Program-made: the position numbers and the translations under genes | NCBI RefSeq assembly: GCF_000255705.1 | Contig: NZ_JH636441.1 | Location: forward strand, 561,512 to 625,511 | Length of the DNA stretch: 64,000 nucleotides | Source of the DNA: Zavarzinella formosa DSM 19928 | Lineage (GTDB): Bacteria > Planctomycetota > Planctomycetia > Gemmatales > Gemmataceae | Reading direction: 5' to 3' | Shown: positions 55,281 to 64,000 of the stretch, piece after piece | Layout: the number at the start of each line of letters is the position of its first letter | How positions within the stretch are numbered: the stretch's first letter is position 1 | The notes under the pieces: generated by a model | Databases searched by the model: none | Told to the model about the DNA's origin: nothing | Seen by the model: only the letters and a program-made list of their open reading frames with translations

Positions 55281-55838
55281 TTACTTGGCCGGGGCGGTGA
55301 TCTTGCTGACGTCGGCGATCACCTTTTCGATGTCGCTGTCCTTGAGTTCGCCCTTCTTGAAGGCGTAGTTGGCCTTGACCTTGCGGTCAACGTAGAGAAC
55401 CACGGTCACGTCCGCGTCGGCGGCGACCTTGTAGCTCTTCGGACCGGCCGGGTTGTCGATGCTCAGGACGCACTTTTCGATCTTTTCCTTGGAAGCCATG
55501 TCGGCCAGTTTCTTGTCAAGGCCGTCGGCGTCGCTCAGGAACACGACGAAGCTGCCCATTTCCTTGTCTTTGTTCTTGATCGTGGCTTCGTCAATCTTCT
55601 TGACGAGCTTGGCGAGGGAGTCGCTGCTTTCGCGGGCGAAGACCATGGCCACCGGGTTCTCGCCGTTCGTGCAGAACAGGCAGAACTTTTCGCCCTTGTG
55701 CTCGCCCGTGACATTCAGCGGGTGGAACGGACCGGGAACCTTTTCGCCGGTTTGCGGGCCGGACTTCAGTTCTTCGGCCATGACCGGCAGGCTCAACACA
55801 ACGGCGGCAACGGCCGCGATCAACATCCGAACCTTCAT
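55281..55838 (-). CDS. Exported protein with CLFC motif, redoxin-like
   Basis: A 185-residue secreted protein. ATG 55838 follows AAGGAGTATCTG, a near-perfect ribosome binding site, and starts the signal MKVRMLIAAVAAVVLSLPVM. The mature protein has PGPFHPLNVTGEHKGEKFCL followed by FC, so a CLFC pair sits near the first strand, and FVVFLSDADGLDKKLADMA later. This resembles a thioredoxin-like fold but with an unusual CxxC. It may act in copper or disulfide handling outside the cytoplasm. Confidence 0.75.
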   Translation of the reverse strand: MKVRMLIAAVAAVVLSLPVMAEELKSGPQTGEKVPGPFHPLNVTGEHKGEKFCLFCTNGENPVAMVFARESSDSLAKLVKKIDEATIKNKDKEMGSFVVFLSDADGLDKKLADMASKEKIEKCVLSIDNPAGPKSYKVAADADVTVVLYVDRKVKANYAFKKGELKDSDIEKVIADVSKITAPAK

Positions 55839-56068
55839 CAGATACTCCTTGATGCGAGAGATCTTCTGTCGCGGTCGCGGACCCAATTCCGCCACCGGCG
55901 CGAGTGTGCGTCCCCCGATATTTTGGAACGCACCCCATTCTAGTCAAGCGTGCAACGCCCGAGGCATTATCTTGTACCACGGTTCGGGGTTTTTCTTACA
56001 GAAAAAAATCTTGTTATTTGCCAGCGTTGAATTTTTAATGATGAGAGACCCCCCAAAGAGCCGGGGCA

Positions 56069-56437
56069 CTAATTCTTATCCATTTCCACATGAAAACGGT
56101 GCAGCACCCGATGCAGCACCGGAGCGAGGATTAGCCCGGCAATCAGAATCACGGCCAGCCCGCTGTACAAGGCGTAAAAGCCGGCGAAGAGTTTGCCACC
56201 ATAAGTGTTCATCGGGGCAAGCGGCCCCATGCCGGAGAGGATCATGCTGGCGTTGGCGAAGGAGTCGATCCAAGCCATGTCTTCCAGGAAATGATATCCG
56301 CACATGCCCGCAGACAGGGAGACGGCAATGAACAGGAACGCTGCCCCGAGGTTGCGGCCCATTCGATTCAAAAACGCCCGTCGGCTGATGACGGGTTGGT
56401 GTTTGGTTTCAAAGCCGAGCAGTCGTTTGTTGGACAT
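56069..56437 (-). CDS. Two-helix membrane protein resembling a K+-channel pore without the filter
   Basis: A 122-residue protein. Two membrane helices (GAAFLFIAVSLSAGMCGYHF and GFYALYSGLAVILIAGLILA) flank a loop WIDSFANASMILSGMGPLAP ending with GKLFAGFYALY. The arrangement and the downstream GKLFAGFYALYSG recall two-helix potassium channels (GRLFAIFYILVG), but TVGYG is replaced by LSGMG. It starts at ATG 56437, nine bases after GGAGAG, and probably follows the broken gene in an operon. Confidence 0.75.
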   Translation of the reverse strand: MSNKRLLGFETKHQPVISRRAFLNRMGRNLGAAFLFIAVSLSAGMCGYHFLEDMAWIDSFANASMILSGMGPLAPMNTYGGKLFAGFYALYSGLAVILIAGLILAPVLHRVLHRFHVEMDKN

Positions 56438-56452
56438 GGAACCATCTCTCCG

Positions 56453-56818
56453 TCAACCCGAGGCTTGGGACATCCCGCGAAAGAACTGAATCGCCCCGAA
56501 GATGATCGCTCCCCACGCGACCACATAAGATCCGCCCCCGGCCGCCATCGCCAGCGTCCCCAAGGTGACGATGATTCCACCGCCGCACCACAAGGCTCCG
56601 TACAGCATGTTTTTCCGGCCGGCCTCCTTGTGGAGATTCTGGCGGACCTACCCGATTTGCCGGATGATTTCTTCGGCCGTCGGCTGGGTCAGTCCCTTTT
56701 CAACGAGATCCCGTTCCAATTCCAGACGGGACCCACCGGCTTCCAATTGTTCAAACACATACTGATGCAATTGCCGAATAATTTCCTCTTCGTCCGGCTT
56801 GGTCGGGTCTTTGGCCAC
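56453..56818 (-). pseudogene. Small membrane-protein gene split by an in-frame TAG
   Basis: From GTG 56818 (AGGAG six bases upstream) the frame reads MAKDPTKPDEEEIIRQLHQY, continuing with LEAGGSRLELERDLVEKG, to TAG at 56650-56648. The same frame continues without interruption as VRQNLHKEAGRKNMLYGALW and then a hydrophobic segment (CGGGIIVTLGTLAMAAGGGS, VVAWGAIIFGAIQFFRG) to TGA at 56453. I expect intact relatives to join these halves. The 3' part could also be translated alone from ATG 56608. Either a nonsense mutation, a sequencing error, or read-through explains this. Confidence 0.7.
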
Positions 56819-56940
56819 GGCGGTCTCCTGCGATGAAGGAATAGATTGGGAGAGGAGCAATAGCGAGTTTCGATCATTCTATGAGGGCAATCGCTTGCGC
56901 GTCCTCGCGCATTGTTGTTCATTGAAAGCGAGGAGAAGAC

Positions 56941-57047
56941 AGAAGAAAGAATCTCGCGCCAAGCCGCCAAGACACAAAGAAGAGAACAGGCATTTTTCTT
57001 CTGTCTTCTTCGTGTCTTGGCAGCTTGGCGCGAGATTCTTTCTTCTT
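56941..57047. repeat. Long hairpin (family copy 4)
   Basis: Arms 56941-56989 and 56999-57047 are complementary over about 49 bases with three or four mismatches and a nine-base loop. The left arm contains AATCTCGCGCCAAGCCGCCA and AGACACAAAGAAG. It fills much of the 260 bases between divergent genes, upstream of the AI-2E-family permease. Confidence 0.85.
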
Positions 57048-57124
57048 GACTTGTCGCCTTTGGCATCAAAGATGCAATCGCATGTGTTGACCCACTCGCC
57101 GCCCTCTGGCAATCGAGCAAACAC

Positions 57125-58948
57125 ATGGCCGTCTCCGCGTCGAAAAATCGTGCTGTCTCCCCGCTGCTTCAAGGGCTGGCCACCGTCACGCTCATGGTGT
57201 TCGTGCTGCATGCGGCCAAGCCGGTTCTGCTTCCCGTCATGCTGGCGGTGCTGATCGGCTTTATCCTCACGCCGGTGGTCCGGTGGTTTGAGGCCAAAAA
57301 GTTTGGCCGCATGCCGTCGGTGTTGATTACGCTCACCATCACCTTCGCGGTCATGGGGGGCTTCGGCTGGCTGATCGGCCAGCAAATCATTTCGTTGGCC
57401 AAAGAACTGCCGCAGAATCGGAGCGTGATCCAACAGAAGGTGGATGCCCTTCGCGGTTCGGGCGGCCCGTTCGCCGAACTGTTCAACATGATGAACGAAA
57501 TCGCCGTCGAAAAGCCGACGGTCCAGAAAGAAATGAATCATCCGCCGCTTGAGTCTTACCAACCGGTGGTGATCGCCAAACTGGAACCGCAAAACGGCCT
57601 GACTTCGCTGGCCGAGTCGGCCGTGCCGGTGGTGGAACCCCTGGCGACGGCCGGGCTGGTGGTCATCCTGTTTACCTTCCTGCTGGTGAATCGGGAGGAT
57701 ATGAGGAACCGCCTCATCAGCCTGTTCGGCCGGGGTCGGCTCACCGGCACGACCCGCGTGCTGGGGGATGCCGCCGACCGGGTCAGCCGGTTCCTGCTGT
57801 TTCAATTCATCATCAATGCCTCGTTCGGCATCATCCTGGCCATCGGATTGGAAATCATCGGCGTGAAGTATGCCTTGCTCTGGGGTTTCCTGTCCGCGAT
57901 GTTGCGGTTCGTTCCTTACGTCGGCACATGGATCTCGGCGGTGTTTCCGTTCGCCCTCAGTTTTGCGACCTCCGAAGGATGGGCGCAACCGCTCATTGTG
58001 CTGGGATTCTTCGCCGTCCTCGATATTTTCACCGGCAACGTTGTCGAACCGCTGTTGCTCGGCCATCACACCGGGGTGTCGCCGGTCGCTCTCTTGGTCG
58101 CGGCCGCGTTCTGGGCGTGGTTGTGGGGGCCGATCGGTCTTCTGCTCTCGACGCCGATCACAGCCTGTCTGGCGGTCATCGGCCAGCATGTTCCCCGGTT
58201 GCGTCCGCTGGCCCTCTTGTTGGGAGATCGCCCCCCGTTGCCAAAGCATGTGGCGTTTTATCAGCGACTGATGGCCAAAGATGTCCCGGAGGCCAAGAAG
58301 TTGGCGCTGCAAGACGCGACCGACGGCCACATGCTGACCGCCTACGACCAGACAGTGTTGCCGGCTCTCCATTTGGCCCGGCGGGACCGCGATGCGGGCG
58401 GACTGACGGCCGAGGAGGAAACAGAAATCTTCGCCGGGGCCTTCTCGATTGTCCGGGAAATCGCCGAGGAACGCGAGGCAACCAATAGCGCTCCCGAGGA
58501 ATCAGAAACAGGCCCCATGCCGGTCGTGATCGGTACACCGTCACATCATCAAGTGGAGGAATTGCCGCTGGAGATGCTGGCCCGTGTGTTGCCTGCGGAA
58601 CATCTGCAAATGCAGGTCTTGGGTTCGCGTATTCTGCCGGTGGAGGTTGAACAACAGATTGCCGAGTCCGGGGCGACGGCCGTGGTGATTTCGGTGCTTC
58701 CCCCCGGTGGCGTTCCCCAAGTGATTTACTTGTGCCGCCGGTTGCGGAAGCGATTCCCCGAAGTTCGGATTATCGTGGCTTACTTTGGAAAGCCGCAGCG
58801 ATTCGATCATCTGTTGGTGAAACTCCGCACGGCCGGGGCCACTTATGTGACCACGTCCCTTATCCAAACGCGGGACACGTTGAAATCCATTGTTCCCGCC
58901 CCGGCGAACAACCGTCTGGTGATGGTGAACGGACATTCCCATGAATGA
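57125..58948 (+). CDS. AI-2E-family transporter with C-terminal B12-binding-like domain
   Basis: A 607-residue membrane protein. Residues 1-390 are of the AI-2E exporter family (PF01594 type): [40 protein letters not shown], and [20 protein letters not shown] are signatures. Residues about 460-600 resemble a cobalamin-binding fold ([51 protein letters not shown]) but lack the DxHxxG motif, so cofactor binding is doubtful. It overlaps the following kinase gene by eight bases. The tail may link transport or an intracellular signal to that kinase. Confidence 0.85.
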   Translation: MAVSASKNRAVSPLLQGLATVTLMVFVLHAAKPVLLPVMLAVLIGFILTPVVRWFEAKKFGRMPSVLITLTITFAVMGGFGWLIGQQIISLAKELPQNRSVIQQKVDALRGSGGPFAELFNMMNEIAVEKPTVQKEMNHPPLESYQPVVIAKLEPQNGLTSLAESAVPVVEPLATAGLVVILFTFLLVNREDMRNRLISLFGRGRLTGTTRVLGDAADRVSRFLLFQFIINASFGIILAIGLEIIGVKYALLWGFLSAMLRFVPYVGTWISAVFPFALSFATSEGWAQPLIVLGFFAVLDIFTGNVVEPLLLGHHTGVSPVALLVAAAFWAWLWGPIGLLLSTPITACLAVIGQHVPRLRPLALLLGDRPPLPKHVAFYQRLMAKDVPEAKKLALQDATDGHMLTAYDQTVLPALHLARRDRDAGGLTAEEETEIFAGAFSIVREIAEEREATNSAPEESETGPMPVVIGTPSHHQVEELPLEMLARVLPAEHLQMQVLGSRILPVEVEQQIAESGATAVVISVLPPGGVPQVIYLCRRLRKRFPEVRIIVAYFGKPQRFDHLLVKLRTAGATYVTTSLIQTRDTLKSIVPAPANNRLVMVNGHSHE

Positions 58949-61559
58949 TCGCAGTTACAGGAACATCACCACACTCACGGGAGTTATTTTCGGGCTGGCC
59001 TTCGTGCTATTGGTGGTCAATTCTTATCTGGCGTATCGAAACACAACTGCCCTTGCGGACAGCGCCGGCAAGGTGCGGCATTCGCAGGATGTGATCATCG
59101 CCCAACAATCCTTGCTCACCGCCCTTACGGGAGCGGAGGTCGCCCAACAAACCTTTCTTCTATCCAAAGAGCCGGTGACGCTATTGGACTTTGACCGGGC
59201 GAAGCAGGACATCAATGTTCAGTTGGACCGATTGCAATCGCTGACAGCCGACAATCCCGTTCAACTGGAGCGGGTCGGCGCTCTTCGAGAACTGACCCGG
59301 CAACGGCTGGCCGGTTTGGAACAAAACCGCGAAATTGGCCCGAATCGATGGCGGGGCGAGTTGTTTCAACAGGGATTGGCCCTGATGAACGAGATTCGCC
59401 GGGCCGCCGAGGAGATTGGCACCGCCGAGGGTAACTTGCTCGCCGAGCGGGAAGCCGTCCACACCCGGAATTATCACTACGCCGTGTGGGGGATTTGGGT
59501 TTCGGGGCTGATCGTCTTGATCTCCTGCCTCTCCGGCATTTACCTGCTCCAGCGGGACACGGCCAACCGTCGCCGGATTGCCTTGGAACAACAACAGGCG
59601 GCCATCGAACGCCAGCAAGTGGCCGTCGAACGAGAGATGGCGGCCGCCGAGCGGGAACGACTCGCCCGGTACAATACCCTGATCTTGGAATCGACCGGCG
59701 AGGGGATCGTCGGCACCGACCCGGCCGGGAATTGCACCTTCATCAACAAAGCCGCCGGCCGGTTGCTTGGCCTCGACCCGGAAACGGTGGTTGGCCGCAA
59801 CATCCACGACTTTACCAAGCCGATCCATGAAAACGGCGAACCCGTGGATCCCGCCTCCTCCCGGTTGACCCACACGGCCCGCGAGGGAATGCCCGCCACC
59901 GGGGACGACCTGCTGTTCTCCCGGCCGGGTGGCAAAGATTTCCCCGTCCAGTACTCGGCCTATCCGATCAAGGACAAAGGCCGTGTCGCCGGGGCGGTGA
60001 TCGCCTTTTCCGATATCACCGCGAGGAAACAGGCCGAGCAAGAACTCAAGGAAGCCCGCGACGCGGCCGAGGCCGCCAATAATGCCAAGAGTCAGTTTCT
60101 GGCAAACATGAGTCACGAGCTTCGCACGCCGTTGAACGCCGTCATCTTGTACAGCGAACTCCTTCAGGAAGAGGCCGAGGACCGGGGCATCACGGATTTT
60201 GGCCCGGACTTGGAGAAAATTCGCACGGCGGGCAAACACTTGTTGTCGCTCATCAACAGCGTTTTGGATCTTTCCAAGATCGAAGCCGGGCAGATGGAAC
60301 TGTATCAGGAGACCTTCGATCTTGATGGTTTGTTGAAAGATGTCACCACCACCGTCGAACCGCTGATTGCCAAGAAGGGAAACAAGCTGAAACTCGACGT
60401 ACCCGAGAAACTCGGGACGGTTCACAGCGATTCCACCCGCATTCGGCAAATCTTGTTCAACTTGCTATCCAATTCGGCGAAGTTCACCGATCACGGCACG
60501 ATCACACTTCAGGTTGCCCGTACCCAACAAGACGACAAACCAGCTTTGGAAATGCGAGTGTCGGACACCGGCATCGGCATGACTCCGGAACAACTCGGTC
60601 GGTTATTCCAGCCTTTCACTCAAGCCGACGAATCGACAACACGAAAATACGGCGGCACCGGCCTTGGCCTGACCATCTGCCGCCGTTTTGCGGAGTTGTT
60701 GGGCGGGACCATCACTGTCGAAAGCACCCCCGGCCACGGAACCGCGTTCATTGTTCGTTTCCCGCTGTCCGAAGAACCGGCTGTCATCACCGTGGCGACG
60801 CCGGAAACCCCGCCGGTTGATGGCATGGTTCTGGTGATCGAGGACGACGAAGCCGCCCGGCAATCGCTGGTGGCCGCGCTGGCCAAGGAAGGGCTGACCG
60901 CCGTGACAGCCACCAATGGCGAAGACGGACTGGCTCTCGCGGCCAAGTTTCGCCCGAGCGCCATCTTTCTGGATGTTATCATGCCCAAGGTCGATGGCTG
61001 GGCGGTATTGGGCACGTTGAAACGAGATTCCCGGCTGACTGATGTTCCGGTGATCCTGATGACCGCCGGGGCCGGACAGGAACTAGGCTTCACCTTGGGG
61101 GCCGCCGAATATTTGGGCAAGCCGGTTGACCCGGACGAACTGGCGGCCGTCATCCGCAAGTATTGCGAGGGGCAAATCGAGCCGGGAATCCTTGTGGTGG
61201 ACGACGATTCCACAACCCGGCACGCCGTTCGCAGGACACTAGCCCGTTCGGGCTTTCAAGTGGACGAGGCCGAGAACGGCCGGATCGCCCTTCAGAAGTC
61301 AAAAGACCGGCAATATTCGCTGGTCGTGCTTGATCTGCTGATGCCCGAAATGGATGGGTTTGCCTTCCTGAACGAATTTCGCCGCACGGAATCGGGAAGA
61401 ACGGTTCCCGTGGTCATCACCACTTCCAAGGATTTGACACGAGACGACCGAAACCGTCTGAGTGGCAAAGTGGAAGCCATCCTGCAAAAAGGCGGCTACA
61501 GCCTGGACGAGTTCCAAACGGAAATCCGAAGGCTGGCAGGACGACTGGCCGCCGCATAG
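58941..61559 (+). CDS. Hybrid sensor histidine kinase (CHASE3-like, PAS, HK, two receiver domains)
   Basis: An 872-residue membrane kinase. Two helices (residues about 13-31 and 177-197) flank a CHASE3-like helical sensor. A PAS domain ([20 protein letters not shown]), then the kinase core follow: phosphoacceptor His392 in [13 protein letters not shown]-box [24 protein letters not shown], and GGTGLGLTI. Two receiver domains end the protein, with phosphorylatable Asp678 (FLDVIMPK) and Asp798 ([11 protein letters not shown]). It overlaps the permease gene and lies 30 bases before a single-domain response regulator, an obvious partner. Confidence 0.94.
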   Translation: MNDRSYRNITTLTGVIFGLAFVLLVVNSYLAYRNTTALADSAGKVRHSQDVIIAQQSLLTALTGAEVAQQTFLLSKEPVTLLDFDRAKQDINVQLDRLQSLTADNPVQLERVGALRELTRQRLAGLEQNREIGPNRWRGELFQQGLALMNEIRRAAEEIGTAEGNLLAEREAVHTRNYHYAVWGIWVSGLIVLISCLSGIYLLQRDTANRRRIALEQQQAAIERQQVAVEREMAAAERERLARYNTLILESTGEGIVGTDPAGNCTFINKAAGRLLGLDPETVVGRNIHDFTKPIHENGEPVDPASSRLTHTAREGMPATGDDLLFSRPGGKDFPVQYSAYPIKDKGRVAGAVIAFSDITARKQAEQELKEARDAAEAANNAKSQFLANMSHELRTPLNAVILYSELLQEEAEDRGITDFGPDLEKIRTAGKHLLSLINSVLDLSKIEAGQMELYQETFDLDGLLKDVTTTVEPLIAKKGNKLKLDVPEKLGTVHSDSTRIRQILFNLLSNSAKFTDHGTITLQVARTQQDDKPALEMRVSDTGIGMTPEQLGRLFQPFTQADESTTRKYGGTGLGLTICRRFAELLGGTITVESTPGHGTAFIVRFPLSEEPAVITVATPETPPVDGMVLVIEDDEAARQSLVAALAKEGLTAVTATNGEDGLALAAKFRPSAIFLDVIMPKVDGWAVLGTLKRDSRLTDVPVILMTAGAGQELGFTLGAAEYLGKPVDPDELAAVIRKYCEGQIEPGILVVDDDSTTRHAVRRTLARSGFQVDEAENGRIALQKSKDRQYSLVVLDLLMPEMDGFAFLNEFRRTESGRTVPVVITTSKDLTRDDRNRLSGKVEAILQKGGYSLDEFQTEIRRLAGRLAAA

Positions 61560-61589
61560 TCAGCCCTCAGACATTGAAGAGAGATTCAC

Positions 61590-62075
61590 ATGCCAAAGAT
61601 ATTAATCGTCGAAGACAACGAAGAAAACCGCGATGCCCTCTCTCGTCGGTTGCAACGCCGGGGTTTTCAAGTGGTCATGGCCTTTGACGGCAAACTGGGG
61701 ATCGAAGCGGCGAAGACCGAGATGCCAGACTTGATTCTCATGGACATGAACATGCCCGAGATCGACGGCTGGCAGGCCACAAAGCAATTGAAGACCGACC
61801 CGGAGACGGCCCATATTCCCGTCATCGCTCTGACAGCCCATGCGATGGGCGGCGACCGGGAGCGGGCCATTGAGGCCGGATGCGTGGACTATCACCCGAA
61901 GCCGGTCGAACTGCCGAAACTCCTGACCCAGATTGAAACCATCCTGACGCTCAAACAGGGCACCGGCGGCGCCTCTCCGGCCGATGCGGTGGCTGGTCAA
62001 AAAGCTCAAGTGGTCCGCGAGGATGACGCGAAAAAGCGGGTGATTCCAATTACGACAGTCGGCAACGGCGCGTGA
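61590..62075 (+). CDS. Response regulator, single receiver domain
   Basis: A 161-residue protein. The receiver domain has acidic residues Glu8 and Asp9 (IVEDNEEN), phosphoacceptor Asp52 (LILMDMNMPE), Thr82 and Lys104 (YHPKPV). No output domain is visible; the last 35 residues are an unstructured, charged tail. It probably receives phosphate from the hybrid kinase upstream, and relays or feeds back. The convergent Uma2 gene begins two bases past its stop. Confidence 0.94.
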   Translation: MPKILIVEDNEENRDALSRRLQRRGFQVVMAFDGKLGIEAAKTEMPDLILMDMNMPEIDGWQATKQLKTDPETAHIPVIALTAHAMGGDRERAIEAGCVDYHPKPVELPKLLTQIETILTLKQGTGGASPADAVAGQKAQVVREDDAKKRVIPITTVGNGA

Positions 62076-62076
62076 G

Positions 62077-62691
62077 TCACGCCGAGGGCAGCACGGCATT
62101 CACCGCGATGTGGCCGATAAGTTGTCCGTCGAGCATCACGGGAACGGATTCGCCCGCTTGGTAGTTTTGCGAAATCGCATATTCCGGGTCGGCCGTCGGG
62201 CCGCTTGGTTGCTCGTACACTTCGATTTGCCGGCCAATCAAGTTCACGATCCAATAAACGGGAATTTCCGATCTCGCATAGATCCGCAATTTGTCGATCT
62301 GGTCTGTGGACAGTGATAAGTCGGCGACCTCCGCCAGCAACCCAATATCAGCCGGATTTGGATGGTGGGTCTCGTAAGAATCTGCCGACGGCCGGATGAT
62401 GGCGATATCCGGCTCCGGCTCACTGGAAGCCAGAGTGATCGGGTCCTGCACCCGCCAGTCCCAAGTGGCGGGCAATATCGCCATGAGTTGTTTGATCAAC
62501 TTGTTCAAAGCGGATGTGTGAGGAGGGTTCTTTGACATTTTGGTCACCAAATAACCTTCCAATAGCTCAAAGTGATCTTCCGGAGTAAAGTGGCCGCTTT
62601 CGATCAAACGGTGGTATTCTTCCACCGTGAACCGATGAAACCGCGACGGGTTGATGGTTTGCAACGGAAGGGCGTCGATCAAGGTTGACAT
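62077..62691 (-). CDS. Uma2-family (DUF820) PD-(D/E)XK nuclease-like protein
   Basis: A 204-residue protein. The start ATG 62691 lies after GGGGAAATCCGCC; earlier in-frame codons look spurious. Family signatures in order are FTVEEYHRLIESG, FELLEGYLVTKM, EPEPDIAII (the D of the PD motif) and LLAEVADLSLSTDQIDKLRI, with the E and K of the active site, then YWIVNLIGRQIEVY. It resembles PD-(D/E)XK endonucleases. The family is highly expanded in cyanobacteria and planctomycetes; biological role is not established. Confidence 0.9.
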   Translation of the reverse strand: MSTLIDALPLQTINPSRFHRFTVEEYHRLIESGHFTPEDHFELLEGYLVTKMSKNPPHTSALNKLIKQLMAILPATWDWRVQDPITLASSEPEPDIAIIRPSADSYETHHPNPADIGLLAEVADLSLSTDQIDKLRIYARSEIPVYWIVNLIGRQIEVYEQPSGPTADPEYAISQNYQAGESVPVMLDGQLIGHIAVNAVLPSA

Positions 62692-62759
62692 GGCGGATTT
62701 CCCCTTTCCCATATTGTATCGGTGTCGCACCGGACCCCGAATCCACATCGCGAGTCATC

Positions 62760-64000
62760 ATGGACCCGGAACTTCGTCGCTCCCTTTATTGGATCATGCT
62801 CCTCGCCGCCATCGGGTTAATGGTCGGCCGAATTGCCAATGCCGAACTGTTGCTCGAACCGTCGATGTACAAGGTGAACCCCACCCGCGTTTGGCCGAAG
62901 GAACGGCCGGAACCGTTCCCAACGTTTTCATCGAACGACCGCTCTCGATGGGCCACTGTGCGCTCCCTTGTCGAAGAGGGAACGTTCGTGATCGGCAAAC
63001 GCATCCCGGACGAAAGCAATTCTAAGGGTTACAGGGACGAGGGCATTTTGTTCACGGATGGTTTCAAATCGGTGGATGTGGTGCTGCACCCTGACCGGCA
63101 GGAGTTCTTCTCCACGAAGCCCCCGCTGCTGACGGTGATGGCGGCCGGGGAATACTGGCTGATGCACAAATATCTAAAGTGGAACATCGCCGAGCATCGC
63201 TGGGAAGTCGTCGTTCTCACGCTGGTGACGCTCAACGTGCTGCCGTTGGCCGTCGGCCTGTGGTTGCTCTCGCTGCTTCTCGAAGCCTACGGCCGGACGG
63301 ATTGGGGCCGGTTGTTTGTGTTCGCCGTCGCCTGTTTTGGCACATTTCTCACGACGTTCAGCGTGACTTTGAACAACCATGTTCCGGCCGCATGCTGTGT
63401 GTTTTACGCGATGTATCTCATTGTCAAACCAAGGGCTGAGGGACAACCCGTTTCACTCCTCGCCGGTCTGGGGGCCGGATTGTTCGCCGGGATGGCGGTT
63501 TGCCTCGATCTGCCGGCCGCCGCCTTGGCGGGCGCGCTCGCGGCGGTGTTGATGTTTCAGTCGCCGAAAACCCTGCTCACATATCTTCCCGCAGCCATTT
63601 TGCCGATGGCCTTGCAAACATGGGTGAACCACGAAGCCATCGGCACATGGGAACCAATCTACGCCAAGTTTGGCGGCATCTGGTACGAATATCCGGGAAG
63701 CCACTGGGCGAAACGCCATCTGCCGGACCAACCGCAATATCCGGGCATCGACTTCGCGGACGAACCGAAGACCATCTACACCTTTCACTTGCTATTCGGC
63801 CATCACGGCCTGTTCAGCCTCACACCGGTGTGGTTGCTGGCGCTCGTCGGCTTGTCCCTGAAGGGGAACGACGCCGGGGCGTCAAGGTCGGTGCGTCACT
63901 GGTCGCTCGCGGTGCTGGCTGTGGTGATTGGCTTTTACATCTGGAAGTCAAACAACTACGGTGGCTGGACCTCCGGCCCCCGTTGGTTCTTCTGGATCAC
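62760..64000 (+). CDS. Polytopic membrane protein, GT-C/GT39-like (3' truncated)
   Basis: An open frame from ATG 62760 runs 413 codons to the window edge with no stop. One N-terminal helix (LYWIMLLAAIGLMVGRI) is followed by an external loop of about 100 residues (with EFFSTKPPLLTVMAAG) and several more helices. The KPPLL segment recalls protein mannosyltransferase/ArnT-type GT-C enzymes, in which the acidic residue follows the first helix. A similar length and topology is seen in undecaprenyl- or dolichyl-dependent glycosyltransferases, but the match is only in pattern. It is divergent from the Uma2 gene, 68 bases away. Confidence 0.65.
   Translation, partial: MDPELRRSLYWIMLLAAIGLMVGRIANAELLLEPSMYKVNPTRVWPKERPEPFPTFSSNDRSRWATVRSLVEEGTFVIGKRIPDESNSKGYRDEGILFTDGFKSVDVVLHPDRQEFFSTKPPLLTVMAAGEYWLMHKYLKWNIAEHRWEVVVLTLVTLNVLPLAVGLWLLSLLLEAYGRTDWGRLFVFAVACFGTFLTTFSVTLNNHVPAACCVFYAMYLIVKPRAEGQPVSLLAGLGAGLFAGMAVCLDLPAAALAGALAAVLMFQSPKTLLTYLPAAILPMALQTWVNHEAIGTWEPIYAKFGGIWYEYPGSHWAKRHLPDQPQYPGIDFADEPKTIYTFHLLFGHHGLFSLTPVWLLALVGLSLKGNDAGASRSVRHWSLAVLAVVIGFYIWKSNNYGGWTSGPRWFFWI

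Overview
The window looks like a chromosomal segment of a planctomycete, most likely of the Gemmataceae type. The evidence is GC-rich coding DNA, twin-arginine DUF1501 and Gfo/Idh/MocA proteins, a kinase with an anti-sigma-type zinc finger beside an ECF-like sigma factor, a giant SdrD B-repeat surface protein carrying an LEDRSVPS-type N-terminal motif, and an alternative complex III plus cytochrome oxidase cluster. No rRNA, tRNA, CRISPR array, integrase or transposase was seen. Assignments come from reading motifs, with no database search.

Layout. 1-5974: the end of an unknown gene, a FlgI-like HEAT-repeat lipoprotein, and smc, which is preceded by telomere-like TTTAGGG repeats. 5975-7361: a visibly AT-richer block with degenerate repeats and an orphan membrane coiled-coil protein. 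7397-12446: two Gfo/Idh/MocA oxidoreductases, a release-factor-like protein and an exported protein. 12482-19449: a sigma factor and giant receptor kinase (operon on the minus strand), and a FAD/Rieske oxidoreductase. 19556-25507: a 1,983-residue SdrD B surface protein. 26133-31321: a GT-A-like glycosyltransferase, a small membrane protein, a PhnZ-like HD oxygenase, a DUF1501 protein and an FG-GAP protein.

31520-35365 holds the most intriguing cluster: an ExbB/TolQ-like channel subunit, an Hsp70/actin-fold-like protein, and a protein that joins an ExbD/TolR-like membrane anchor, a long coiled coil and a von Willebrand A domain. Together they look like an ion-driven envelope machine of unknown purpose. 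35585-39419: a Memo-like protein, a sigma-like protein with an apparent signal peptide, small unknowns and a retropepsin-like protease.

39494-54301 is the respiratory cluster, in the order actA-B-C-D-E-F, an extra subunit, sco, coxB-A-C, a subunit IV and a dihaem cytochrome c. Many of its genes overlap by ATGA or GTGA. It should carry electrons from quinol through alternative complex III and cytochromes to an aa3-type oxidase. 54324-56818 (minus strand): a bestrophin-like channel, an exported CxxC protein, a pore-loop membrane protein and a gene broken by an in-frame TAG. 57125-62075: an AI-2E-family permease with a B12-binding-like tail, overlapping a hybrid histidine kinase, followed by a response regulator. 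The window ends with a Uma2-family nuclease-like protein and a truncated GT-C-like membrane protein.

Four long imperfect hairpins built from short CAAAG/CCAAG-type units sit between genes (10565, 35380, 37475, 56941), and a fifth, nested palindrome lies at 32352. They appear to be one or two dispersed repeat families. Several gene starts were moved downstream of the longest open frame because a good ribosome binding site and a signal peptide or domain boundary agreed.
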